Shown here: positions 6,953 through 14,226 of the stretch, piece by piece
Position numbering within the stretch: position 1 is the stretch's first letter
Layout: every line of letters begins with the position of its first letter
Assembly (NCBI GenBank): GCA_001437855.1
Contig: LIBD01000002.1
Span: 1 to 24,708 of the forward strand
Length of the DNA: 24,708 nt
Reading direction: 5' to 3'
Origin: Actinobacteria bacterium BACL4 MAG-120820-bin23
Lineage (GTDB): Bacteria; Actinomycetota; Actinomycetes; Nanopelagicales; Nanopelagicaceae
The notes under the pieces: model-generated
What the model was told of the DNA's origin: nothing
What the model saw: only the letters and a program-made list of their open reading frames with translations
The model's database searches: none
Made by a program: the position numbers and the translations under genes

Positions 6953-8099
6953 AATCGGAATGGTCTGTCCGTACGGTTGGGATACACCAGGTGGGGTTCA
7001 GACCCATATGAAAGATTTAGCTGAATATTTAATAGGTGAAGGTCACTACGTTTCAGTACTAGCACCAATTAGTGATGAAATCTCTGTGCATGAAAATTAT
7101 GTTGTTAATGCTGGAAAACCTATTTCTATCCCTATGAATGGATCTGTAGCAAGAGTTCTTTTTGGGCCTATAGCAAGTTCAAGAGCTAAGCAATGGATTG
7201 CTTCTGGTGATTTTGATTTACTTCATCTACATGAACCAGCAATTCCATCCCTGTCATTACTAGCTTGTTCTGCCGCTGAAGGCCCACTAGTTGGCACGTT
7301 TCATGTTTCAACCTCAAAAAAGAAAGCTATATATGCCATCGGTCCAATTCTAGAACCTATAGTTGAAAAATTAACGGCACGTATTGCCGTTAGTGAATTG
7401 GCTAGATCTACCCTTAAAGATCACTTTGATACAGATGCAGTAGTAATTCCAAATGGAATTGATGGGCAAAAGTATGCAAACGCTCAAATAATAGATGAGT
7501 ACTACAGCAAAAACACAATTGGGTTCATGGGTAGATTTGAAGAACCACGAAAAGGTTTACAAGTTTTGCTTGATTCATTGGCAATAGTTTCTAGATTTAT
7601 ACCAGATGCCAAAGTTTTAATTGCAGGTCCTGGAGATAGTCAGGCGATATTAAAGGAAATTAATCCTCAGTTAAGAGAACGAATTAAATTTATAGGTCGA
7701 CTCAGTGATGATCAAAAGGCTAGTTTCCTAAAATCTGTTCCGATTTATGTTGCCCCAAATACAGGGGGAGAATCATTTGGAATTATTTTAACCGAGGCTT
7801 TATCGGCTGGAACCGCGGTGATTGCTAGTGATATTCCAGCTTTTAAATCTACCCTTGAGAATGGGGAGATTGGAGCTTTATTTAAAAATGAGGATTCAGC
7901 TGATCTTGCAAGAGTGATCGTTAGTTTGCTGCGAGATGAGGAACGCCGTAAAGAACTAGCAACTAAGGGAAGATTAAGCGCTCAAAAATATGATTGGCAA
8001 GTAGTTGCCGAGCAAATTGAAAGTGTTTATGAAATGGCAATTGCCGGAGGGCAAAGAGTTACTCTTTCTTCTGAGAATAAATTTTGGAGTCGAAGATGA
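6939..8099 (+). CDS. pimA: Phosphatidylinositol alpha-mannosyltransferase (PimA)
   Basis: This GT4-family, GT-B-fold enzyme transfers mannose from GDP-mannose to phosphatidylinositol, starting PIM synthesis at the cytoplasmic face of the membrane. The 386-residue protein matches mycobacterial PimA throughout: GMVCPYGWDTPGGVQTH near the N-terminus, GSVARVLFGP, DLLHLHEPAIPSLS and FHVSTSKK. The sugar-nucleotide end has GRFEEPRKG followed by APNTGGESFGIILTEAL, containing the E-x7-E motif, then AGTAVIASDIPAF. Its start lies inside the patA end, so the two are probably translationally coupled, and its stop overlaps the next ATG by four bases (ATGA). Confidence 0.95.
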   Translation: MRKIRIGMVCPYGWDTPGGVQTHMKDLAEYLIGEGHYVSVLAPISDEISVHENYVVNAGKPISIPMNGSVARVLFGPIASSRAKQWIASGDFDLLHLHEPAIPSLSLLACSAAEGPLVGTFHVSTSKKKAIYAIGPILEPIVEKLTARIAVSELARSTLKDHFDTDAVVIPNGIDGQKYANAQIIDEYYSKNTIGFMGRFEEPRKGLQVLLDSLAIVSRFIPDAKVLIAGPGDSQAILKEINPQLRERIKFIGRLSDDQKASFLKSVPIYVAPNTGGESFGIILTEALSAGTAVIASDIPAFKSTLENGEIGALFKNEDSADLARVIVSLLRDEERRKELATKGRLSAQKYDWQVVAEQIESVYEMAIAGGQRVTLSSENKFWSRR

Positions 8100-8602
8100 A
8101 TCTAGAAACTCTACTAACTCTCCTTGCCATTGTAATTATTGGTTGGTACCTATCATTTTTAGCTTCCAGATTAGATCGATTACATCATCGGGTTGAAACT
8201 TCTTGGGCGACATTGGATTCATTTTTGCAACAACGTGCCGCCCTTGCTCAACAAATTGTGGCCGAGTCCAATCTTGATCCAGCAACAGCTTACTTAATTT
8301 CTACTTCAGCAATCTCAGCCCGTAAAGCAAATATTATTGAAAGGTCTGCAGCCGAGAGCGTTCTTTCAGAGTCATTAAAACTTGTACAAAATTCAGCTCA
8401 GGATAATTCACTCGAGCTTCCTTCTGAGCTTTTGGTTGAGCTTTCAGATATTACAAACAAGGTAAAAATGGCTATCAATATTCACTTAGAAGCAGTAAAT
8501 GCAACTAGAAATGTACGCTCGAAGATATTCATTAGGTTATTTAGGTTAGCTGGTAAAGCACCCTTGCCTGTCCGATACGAGTTTGAAGATGACTCATTAT
8601 GA
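8096..8602 (+). CDS. Membrane-anchored LemA-like protein of unknown function
   Basis: The protein has 168 residues, with an N-terminal membrane helix at about 5-23 and the remainder likely helical and cytosolic or extracytosolic. After the helix, RLDRLHHRVETSWATLDSFLQQRAALAQQIV resembles the LemA core (xxVxxAWxxIDxxLxxRxDLIPxLV), and the rest is compatible with a helical bundle. ATG 8096 was chosen over TTG 8084 because GGAG at 8086-8089 is six bases upstream. From memory, mycobacteria encode at this position a larger membrane protein with a NUDIX signature; no NUDIX box is seen here, so this may be the N-terminal half only. It overlaps pimA and the next gene by four bases each. No function can be assigned beyond an envelope context. 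Confidence 0.78.
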   Translation: MNLETLLTLLAIVIIGWYLSFLASRLDRLHHRVETSWATLDSFLQQRAALAQQIVAESNLDPATAYLISTSAISARKANIIERSAAESVLSESLKLVQNSAQDNSLELPSELLVELSDITNKVKMAINIHLEAVNATRNVRSKIFIRLFRLAGKAPLPVRYEFEDDSL

Positions 8603-9588
8603 AACTAGTCCGAAAGTTTTTTCTCATTACTTCACTCATAGTAGTGCTGGCATCAATTGCTGGATTATCTGATCTGACTGAAATCACCAACAAGCCAGAG
8701 ATCGAACGCAATGTATTTAATGGCTTGCCAGGAGAGAATAATCAAATTCTAGTTGTCAAAATTGATGATACTGAAATTGCACACCCTCAAATTGGTATTG
8801 CAGATGCAGATATTGTTTATGTTGAACAGGTCGAGTCTGGTTTAACTCGGCTTGCTGCTATCTTCTCATCAAAACTACCACCACTTATTGGGCCGGTAAG
8901 AAGTGCGCGAATCTCTGATATTGAATTGTTGGCACAATTTGGCAGAGTTGGATTTGCTTACAGTGGAGCGCAATCAAAATTACGACCTGTACTTGCAGAG
9001 GCAAATTTAGAGAATCTTTCGGCTGAACGAAATCCACCTAGTATTTACGGTAAAGATCCAAATCGACCTGGTCCTGTGAATATGATTTTAAAACCAGATT
9101 TGCTTTTAGAGCGAGCCAACGCAAGAGAGGCAACCGTCATTGATATTCCGGTAACTGCTCCTTGGGTATTTGGTGATCAACAGGAGAGTTTAGTTCAGGC
9201 AAGTCAGGTTGAAATAAAATGGCCAAATGCAACTTATAGACTCAAATGGAGTGTCGAGCAAGAGAAGTATTTAATTTATTTTGGTGATTCGCCGAACTTG
9301 GATGCATCAGGTGAGCATCTTTTTGTTGACACTGCAGTTATTCAGTTGGTTTCAATTACACCTTCGATTTATGGCGATAAATTTGGCGGTGTTACACCGT
9401 TTAGCAAGACAACGGGCACGGGTAAGGCAATTTTGTTGCGAGATGGTTTCAGTCATGAAATATCTTGGGAGCGCGAGAGTGAAGAAGATGTAACAACCTG
9501 GCGTAGATCAGATGGTGAAGTCGCTAATTTCAAGCCTGGTCGAATATGGGTATTTCTTACAGATCAAATGCCAAAAATTACCCCTTAA
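8599..9588 (+). CDS. DUF3048 (YerB-like) exported protein
   Basis: The 329-residue protein has an N-terminal basic-hydrophobic segment (about 1-24), either a signal peptide or a membrane anchor. It is followed by the DUF3048 fold, with NQILVVKIDD, QIGIADADIVYVEQVESGLTR, IGPVRSARISDIEL, FAYSGAQ and a C-terminal half ending FKPGRIWVFLTD. The family is widespread in Gram-positive bacteria, and the function is unresolved. Many members are lipoproteins. Here the segment reads SIAGL, where a lipobox would have cysteine, so lipidation is unlikely. It overlaps the LemA-like gene by four bases (ATGA) and closes the PIM operon. Confidence 0.85.
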   Translation: MKLVRKFFLITSLIVVLASIAGLSDLTEITNKPEIERNVFNGLPGENNQILVVKIDDTEIAHPQIGIADADIVYVEQVESGLTRLAAIFSSKLPPLIGPVRSARISDIELLAQFGRVGFAYSGAQSKLRPVLAEANLENLSAERNPPSIYGKDPNRPGPVNMILKPDLLLERANAREATVIDIPVTAPWVFGDQQESLVQASQVEIKWPNATYRLKWSVEQEKYLIYFGDSPNLDASGEHLFVDTAVIQLVSITPSIYGDKFGGVTPFSKTTGTGKAILLRDGFSHEISWERESEEDVTTWRRSDGEVANFKPGRIWVFLTDQMPKITP

Positions 9589-9591
9589 TTA

Positions 9592-9608
9592 CGCTTATGG
9601 TGTGAGCG
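9592..9608 (+). terminator. Weak hairpin after the PIM operon
   Basis: CGCTTATGGTGTGAGCG can form a 7-bp stem, including two G-U pairs, with a 3-base loop. It begins four bases after the DUF3048 stop. No U-tract follows, since the next bases are GGGCTTC. Termination here is therefore doubtful and would be inefficient without a factor. Confidence 0.25.
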
Positions 9609-9649
9609 GGGCTTCATATTTAATGTCTTTATGGCTTGAGAATAATTAG

Positions 9650-9655
9650 TACAAT
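9650..9655 (+). promoter_or_regulatory. Probable pdxS -10 box
   Basis: TACAAT is one mismatch from TATAAT and lies 29 bp ahead of the pdxS ATG. That gives a short leader containing the Shine-Dalgarno AAGGAG (9674-9679). The -35 position (about 9627-9632, CTTTAT) is poor. Unlike other operon heads here, this one is clearly leadered. Confidence 0.5.
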
Positions 9656-9684
9656 TAGTGGCTAGGCACAAACAAGGAGTTGGA

Positions 9685-10572
9685 ATGTCCAAGGAAACAG
9701 GCACAGCACGAGTAAAGCGCGGCATGGCAGAAATGCTTAAAGGCGGCGTAATTATGGATGTTGTAAATGTTGAGCAGGCGAAGATTGCAGAAGACGCTGG
9801 TGCAGTAGCAGTGATGGCACTAGAGCGCGTTCCTGCTGATATTCGTGCCCAAGGTGGAGTTGCTCGTATGTCAGATCCTGACATGATCGCTGCCATTCAA
9901 GAGGCGGTATCAATTCCAGTTATGGCTAAAGCTCGAATTGGTCATTTTGTTGAAGCACAAGTTTTGCAATCACTTGGTGTTGACTATATTGATGAATCAG
10001 AGGTTTTAACTCCAGCAGATTATGCAAACCATATTGATAAGTGGAATTTCACAATTCCTTTCGTCTGTGGTGCAACAAATCTAGGTGAGGCATTAAGAAG
10101 AATTAATGAAGGTGCAGCAATGATTAGATCAAAAGGTGAGGCTGGTACCGGAGATGTATCTAATGCCACGACCCATATGCGCTCAATCTCTTCTGAAATT
10201 CGAAGACTAACTTCTATGAGAGAAGATGAATTATTTGTGGCTGCGAAAGATATGCAAGCGCCTTATGAATTAGTGAAAGAAGTTGCTAGTACCGGAAAAT
10301 TGCCAGTCGTACTTTTTACAGCAGGTGGAATTGCTACACCAGCTGATGCTGCAATGATGATGCAATTAGGTGCCGACGGAGTATTTGTAGGTTCTGGAAT
10401 ATTTAAATCAGGCGATCCTGCAAAACGAGCTGCAGCATGTGTTAAAGCAGTAACTTACTTCACTGATCCAAAGGTAATCGCAGATGTATCAAGAGGGCTA
10501 GGAGATGCAATGGTTGGAATTAATGTTGCAGACATCCCAGTTCCTCATCGGCTTGCGGAGCGGGGCTGGTAA
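9685..10572 (+). CDS. pdxS: Pyridoxal 5'-phosphate synthase subunit PdxS
   Basis: This is the synthase subunit of the DXP-independent vitamin B6 pathway. It condenses ribose 5-phosphate, glyceraldehyde 3-phosphate and ammonia delivered by PdxT into PLP. The 295-residue TIM-barrel protein contains the catalytic residues at family positions: D25 (in IMDVV), K82 (in MAKAR) and K150 (in RSKGEAGTGD). The C-terminus VPHRLAERGW is typical. ATG 9685 was chosen over upstream GTG 9658 because AAGGAG lies five bases before it and the N-terminus then matches the family. pdxT starts two bases after its stop. Confidence 0.97.
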   Translation: MSKETGTARVKRGMAEMLKGGVIMDVVNVEQAKIAEDAGAVAVMALERVPADIRAQGGVARMSDPDMIAAIQEAVSIPVMAKARIGHFVEAQVLQSLGVDYIDESEVLTPADYANHIDKWNFTIPFVCGATNLGEALRRINEGAAMIRSKGEAGTGDVSNATTHMRSISSEIRRLTSMREDELFVAAKDMQAPYELVKEVASTGKLPVVLFTAGGIATPADAAMMMQLGADGVFVGSGIFKSGDPAKRAAACVKAVTYFTDPKVIADVSRGLGDAMVGINVADIPVPHRLAERGW

Positions 10573-10574
10573 TT

Positions 10575-11180
10575 GTGAAAATTGGAGTTCTCGCACTCCA
10601 AGGTGATGTTCGTGAGCATATTCAGTCACTAAGTGACTGTGGTGTCGATGCCCTTGCAGTAAAAACTAAGCAGGAGATCGAGAGTATTTCTGCATTAGTA
10701 ATTCCTGGTGGAGAGTCGACAACTATTTCAAAGTTAGCCAGATCTTTTGATCTATTTGATGTCATTAAAGACAGAATACGAAATGGCATGCCCACTTACG
10801 GATCCTGTGCGGGAATGATTTTATTGGCCAACAAGGTTGAAGATGCAATAGATGGTCAAGAAAGTTTTGGTGGTATCAACATGGTCGTGCGCCGAAATGC
10901 TTTTGGTAGGCAGGTTGACTCTTTTGAAACAGATCTTAAATTTAAAGGAATTACAGAGCCAAAGGTGCGTGCTGTTTTTATAAGGGCCCCATGGGTGGAG
11001 TCAGTCGGTAGTGAGGTTGAAGTTTTAGCAGAGATAACTGATAGTTTTGGTGTTAACCACCCGGTTGCAGTGCGGCAAGCAAATTTGTTAGCGACATCTT
11101 TTCATCCAGAACTTACTGGCGATAATCGTGTTCATAGATTTTTTGTAGAAAATATCTGTAGACAGTTAGCAACTTTTTAA
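10575..11180 (+). CDS. pdxT: Pyridoxal 5'-phosphate synthase glutaminase subunit PdxT
   Basis: This class I glutamine amidotransferase supplies ammonia to PdxS. The catalytic triad is visible: C78 in GSCAGM, H177 and E179 in FHPE. The PGGEST motif (45-49) and GDVREH (10-15) are further PdxT signatures. The length of 201 residues is standard. The start codon is GTG, two bases after the pdxS stop, and no other in-frame start fits the family N-terminus MKIGVLALQGDV. It is cotranscribed with pdxS. Confidence 0.96.
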   Translation: MKIGVLALQGDVREHIQSLSDCGVDALAVKTKQEIESISALVIPGGESTTISKLARSFDLFDVIKDRIRNGMPTYGSCAGMILLANKVEDAIDGQESFGGINMVVRRNAFGRQVDSFETDLKFKGITEPKVRAVFIRAPWVESVGSEVEVLAEITDSFGVNHPVAVRQANLLATSFHPELTGDNRVHRFFVENICRQLATF

Positions 11181-11191
11181 AGGAAACTATC

Positions 11192-11947
11192 ATGAGTGGT
11201 CATTCCAAGTGGGCAACAACTAAACACAAGAAAGCAATAATTGATTCTAGGCGGTCTAAAAATTTTGCCAAGCTAATCAAATCAATTGAGGTTTCCGCGC
11301 GCACGGGCGGGGCTGACATTTCTGGGAATCCAACTTTGTTCGATGCGATTGCTAAAGCAAAAAAGAACTCAGTTCCTGCAGATAATATTGATCGTGCAGT
11401 AAAACGCGGCGCTGGTCTTGAGACTGGTGGCAAAGTGTGGGAAACAATTATGTATGAAGGTTATGCAGCAGGTGGGGTTGCATTGCTTATTGAGTGCTTA
11501 TCAGATAATAGAAATCGGGCTGCATCAGAGGTTAGGGTCGCTGTAACACGCAATGGTGGCAATATGGCTGATCCAGGATCGGTTTCATATTTGTTTAATC
11601 GAAAAGGTGTTGTGTTAGTTGCAAAAGATAAGGGTAAAATAACTGAAGATTCTTTACTCGAGGTGGTATTAGATGCAGGCGCTGAAGAGGTCAATGACTT
11701 AGGGGAGTCATTTGAAATAGTTTCTTCACCCTCTGATTTAGTAGCGGTTCGAACATCCCTACAGAGTGCTGGAATTGACTATGACTCTGCCGAATCCTCA
11801 TTCTTGCCAACCATGTCAATCCCAATTGATGGCGATACTGCCAAAAAAGTTTTTGAATTAATTGAGGCAATTGAAGAGCTAGATGATGTACAGAATGTGT
11901 ATGGCAACTTCGATGTTTCAGATGAAGTGATGGCGAGCCTGAATTAA
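11192..11947 (+). CDS. yebC: YebC/PmpR family protein (TACO1-like)
   Basis: The 251-residue protein begins with the family hallmark MSGHSKWATTKHKKA and continues with FAKLIKSIEVSAR, YEGYAAGGVALLIECLSDNRNRAASEVR and DPGSVSYLF. Family members have been described both as DNA-binding regulators and as ribosome-associated factors that help translation of difficult sequences. The sequence alone cannot decide between these. The three-lobed family architecture appears complete. AAAGGA (11180-11185) is an adequate Shine-Dalgarno. The gene sits between pdxT and ruvC, the usual actinobacterial place. Confidence 0.95.
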   Translation: MSGHSKWATTKHKKAIIDSRRSKNFAKLIKSIEVSARTGGADISGNPTLFDAIAKAKKNSVPADNIDRAVKRGAGLETGGKVWETIMYEGYAAGGVALLIECLSDNRNRAASEVRVAVTRNGGNMADPGSVSYLFNRKGVVLVAKDKGKITEDSLLEVVLDAGAEEVNDLGESFEIVSSPSDLVAVRTSLQSAGIDYDSAESSFLPTMSIPIDGDTAKKVFELIEAIEELDDVQNVYGNFDVSDEVMASLN

Positions 11948-11965
11948 TAAGTAATTCCGGCTGAT

Positions 11966-11971
11966 TAGGAT
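11966..11971 (+). promoter_or_regulatory. -10 box of ruvC, probable leaderless start
   Basis: TAGGAT ends 7 nt before the ruvC ATG at 11979, and no Shine-Dalgarno is visible. TTAATA at 16-bp spacing upstream is a possible weak -35. This could give ruvCAB a promoter of its own within the pdxS-yebC string. I see no actinobacterial SOS box (GAAC-N4-GTTC) in the 31-bp gap. Confidence 0.45.
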
Positions 11972-11978
11972 TTCTCCT

Positions 11979-12500
11979 ATGCGCGTTTTGGGGATTGATC
12001 CAGGCTTGACTAGATGTGGGATTGGTGTTGTTGACTCTACTGCTCCACAAAAATTACAGATGGTAGGCGTTGGTGTTATTAAAACTGACCCCGAGGCGCC
12101 ATTGGAATATAGATTGCTAGAACTTGAGAAAGAGTTAATTATTTGGATTAAAGAATACAAGCCAGATGTAATTGCGATTGAAAGAGTTTTTTCACAGTTG
12201 AATGTAAGGACTGCAATGGCTACTGGCCAGGCAGCAGGAGTAGCACTTTTGCTTGCTGCTAAAAATTCTATTCCAGTGGGAATTCATACACCCAGTGAGG
12301 TTAAGGCTGCAGTTACTGGATCTGGCCGAGCGGACAAGAAACAAGTGGCTCAAATGGTAAAAAGGTTGTTAAAACTAAAAGAGATGCCAAAACCAGTTGA
12401 TAGTACTGATGCTTTAGCCCTTGCAATCTGCCATCATTGGCGAGGTGTTGGAAATGCTCGGTTGGCTAATGCGAAGAAAAAGGCGACAAAAAAACGATGA
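11979..12500 (+). CDS. ruvC: Holliday junction resolvase RuvC
   Basis: This endonuclease cuts Holliday junctions symmetrically, together with RuvAB. The four acidic active-site residues are at expected places: D7 in GIDPG, E68 in AIERVF, and D141 and D144 in DSTDALA. The length of 173 residues is normal, with a lysine-rich tail (KKKATKKR). It starts at the family N-terminus MRVLGIDPG. Its stop overlaps ruvA by four bases (ATGA), so ruvC, ruvA and ruvB form a coupled set. Confidence 0.96.
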   Translation: MRVLGIDPGLTRCGIGVVDSTAPQKLQMVGVGVIKTDPEAPLEYRLLELEKELIIWIKEYKPDVIAIERVFSQLNVRTAMATGQAAGVALLLAAKNSIPVGIHTPSEVKAAVTGSGRADKKQVAQMVKRLLKLKEMPKPVDSTDALALAICHHWRGVGNARLANAKKKATKKR

Positions 12501-13084
12501 TTAGCTCGATTTCTGGGATAGTTAAATCTATCTCACTTAACTCTGTAGTTGTAGAGGTAGGTGGAGTTGGTATTTTAATTCAGGTCCCAAACCGGGTAGC
12601 GATTTCATTAAGTGCCGGAGCTACAGCTAGTTTCCATACATATCTTGTTGTTCGCGAAGATGCATTAATTTTATTTGGTTTTACTGATTTAATCGACAGA
12701 GATTTTTTTGAGTTACTCCTTTCAGTAACTGGTATTGGACCAAAGGTTGCACAGGCAATTTTGTCAGGCTCTGACTCAGCAACAATTGCTACGGCAATTT
12801 CATCTAGTAATTTAAAAACCCTTGAATCTTTCCCTGGATTAGGAAAAAAGGGGGCTCAGCGATTAGTTCTTGAACTTAAGGATAAAGTAGCTGGCTTTGC
12901 TTCTAAGAATGCTAATAAGAGTTTGCCACTTGGTAATCAAGTTGAAAATGCATTACAAGGTTTAGGGTATTCAGCTAAGGATGCCGCGAGTATGGTTTCG
13001 CAGGTGTTGAGTAGTAGTGGAAAAGAGAACTTAAGTTCATCAGAAATCCTTAAGTTAGCGCTCAAGAATAGCGGTAAAGAATGA
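12497..13084 (+). CDS. ruvA: Holliday junction DNA helicase subunit RuvA
   Basis: RuvA binds four-way junctions as a tetramer and loads RuvB. Across 195 residues it has an OB-fold N-terminus (about 1-62) and two helix-hairpin-helix motifs, LLSVTGIGPKVAQAIL (about 74-89) and FPGLGKKGAQRLVLEL (about 112-127). A C-terminal RuvB-interacting domain with LGYSAKDAASMV completes it. Its start overlaps the ruvC stop by four bases and its stop overlaps the ruvB start. Confidence 0.96.
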   Translation: MISSISGIVKSISLNSVVVEVGGVGILIQVPNRVAISLSAGATASFHTYLVVREDALILFGFTDLIDRDFFELLLSVTGIGPKVAQAILSGSDSATIATAISSSNLKTLESFPGLGKKGAQRLVLELKDKVAGFASKNANKSLPLGNQVENALQGLGYSAKDAASMVSQVLSSSGKENLSSSEILKLALKNSGKE

Positions 13085-14139
13085 TGTCTGATCGAATTAC
13101 TAATGAAGGCGCAGACGACTCAGAGAGAATTGCTGAATTAGTTCTTCGTCCTAAATCATTAAATGAGTTTGTTGGTCAATCCAGAGTACGGGATCAATTA
13201 GATTTGTTGCTTTCAGCTGCTAAACAGCGCAGTGCAGTTTCAGACCACATTCTTTTTTCTGGTCCACCAGGACTAGGAAAAACAACTCTTGCCATGATCG
13301 TTGCCACGGAAATGAATACACCAATCCGTATTACCTCAGGGCCAGCGATACAGCATGCCGGAGATTTGGCTTCAATTCTCTCCTCTTTAGTTGAAGGTGA
13401 AGTCTTATTTCTCGATGAAATCCATAGAATGTCTAGACCTGCAGAAGAAATGCTTTACATGGCTATGGAGGATTTTAGAGTTGATGTAATTGTGGGCAAA
13501 GGTGCTGGTGCGACATCTATTCCTTTGGATTTGCCCCATTTCACTTTAGTAGGAGCAACAACTAGAGCAGGTTTGTTGCCAAGCCCATTGCGTGATCGAT
13601 TTGGATTTACCGCACAGCTAGATTTTTATGAAACCGAAGAGTTATCTCAAATTATTCGGAGAAGTGCAGAACTACTTGAGATCAAGATTGATACAGATTC
13701 GGTGGCTGAAATTGCATCAAGATCTAGAGGAACACCGCGTGTTGCAAACCGATTACTAAGGCGAGTGCGCGACTATGCGCAAGTAAATGCAGAAAAATTT
13801 ATAAAGCTTGATCATGCTCAGACAGCCTTAAAAATATATGAAGTAGATGAAGTTGGTTTGGATAGATTAGACAAATCAGTTTTATCTGCGCTGATAAAAA
13901 ATTTTAATGGTGGGCCGGTTGGCGTGTCTACATTGGCAATGGCAGTAGGAGAGGAGATAGAAACTATTGAATCACTGGCTGAACCGTTTCTAGTGCGCAT
14001 GGGTTTTATTGCACGCACTCCAAGAGGGAGAGTGGCCACTGCTGCGGGTTGGTCTCACTTAGGAATCAAGCCGCCGCTTTCTGCGCATATCGGAACTGAT
14101 GCAACGCTTTTTGATCAAGATCCAGATATTGCTCAGTAA
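13081..14139 (+). CDS. ruvB: Holliday junction DNA helicase motor RuvB
   Basis: This AAA+ ATPase drives branch migration with RuvA. Walker A GPPGLGKT is at 61-68 and Walker B LFLDEIHR at 109-116. Sensor 1 is GATTRAG, followed by LPSPLRDRFGF with the arginine finger region, then sensor 2 GTPRVANRLLRRVRDY. A C-terminal winged helix includes GGPVGVSTLA. The length of 352 residues is typical. The start could be ATG 13081 or the adjacent ATG 13084, and both overlap the ruvA stop. It is the last gene before the secDF promoter region. yajC, which usually follows in actinobacteria, is absent. Confidence 0.97.
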   Translation: MMSDRITNEGADDSERIAELVLRPKSLNEFVGQSRVRDQLDLLLSAAKQRSAVSDHILFSGPPGLGKTTLAMIVATEMNTPIRITSGPAIQHAGDLASILSSLVEGEVLFLDEIHRMSRPAEEMLYMAMEDFRVDVIVGKGAGATSIPLDLPHFTLVGATTRAGLLPSPLRDRFGFTAQLDFYETEELSQIIRRSAELLEIKIDTDSVAEIASRSRGTPRVANRLLRRVRDYAQVNAEKFIKLDHAQTALKIYEVDEVGLDRLDKSVLSALIKNFNGGPVGVSTLAMAVGEEIETIESLAEPFLVRMGFIARTPRGRVATAAGWSHLGIKPPLSAHIGTDATLFDQDPDIAQ

Positions 14140-14212
14140 AGAGTTTTTTTTCCGAAATAAAGCCATATTCGCCTAGAAGTTGGCGGGATTTCTCAATAAA
14201 GTAGCCTCAGCA

Positions 14213-14218
14213 TAGAAT
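14213..14218 (+). promoter_or_regulatory. -10 box of secD, probable leaderless start
   Basis: TAGAAT lies 8 nt before ATG 14227, with TTTCTC at 18-bp spacing as a weak -35. No Shine-Dalgarno is seen. It sits in the 87-bp ruvB-secD gap, which contains a T8 run just after the ruvB stop but no convincing hairpin ahead of it. Confidence 0.45.
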
Positions 14219-14226
14219 TGCTCACT

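Noticed and set aside
11691..12050. Minus-strand open frame of 119 codons across the yebC end and ruvC start
   Set aside because: It lies antisense to two clear genes, its product resembles no family I know, and there is no start context.
14142..14152. T-rich run after ruvB as an intrinsic terminator
   Set aside because: No GC-rich hairpin precedes the T run.
14218..14226. TTG 14218 as the secD start
   Set aside because: No Shine-Dalgarno fits it, it overlaps the TAGAAT -10 box, and ATG 14227 has leaderless spacing and a better N-terminus.
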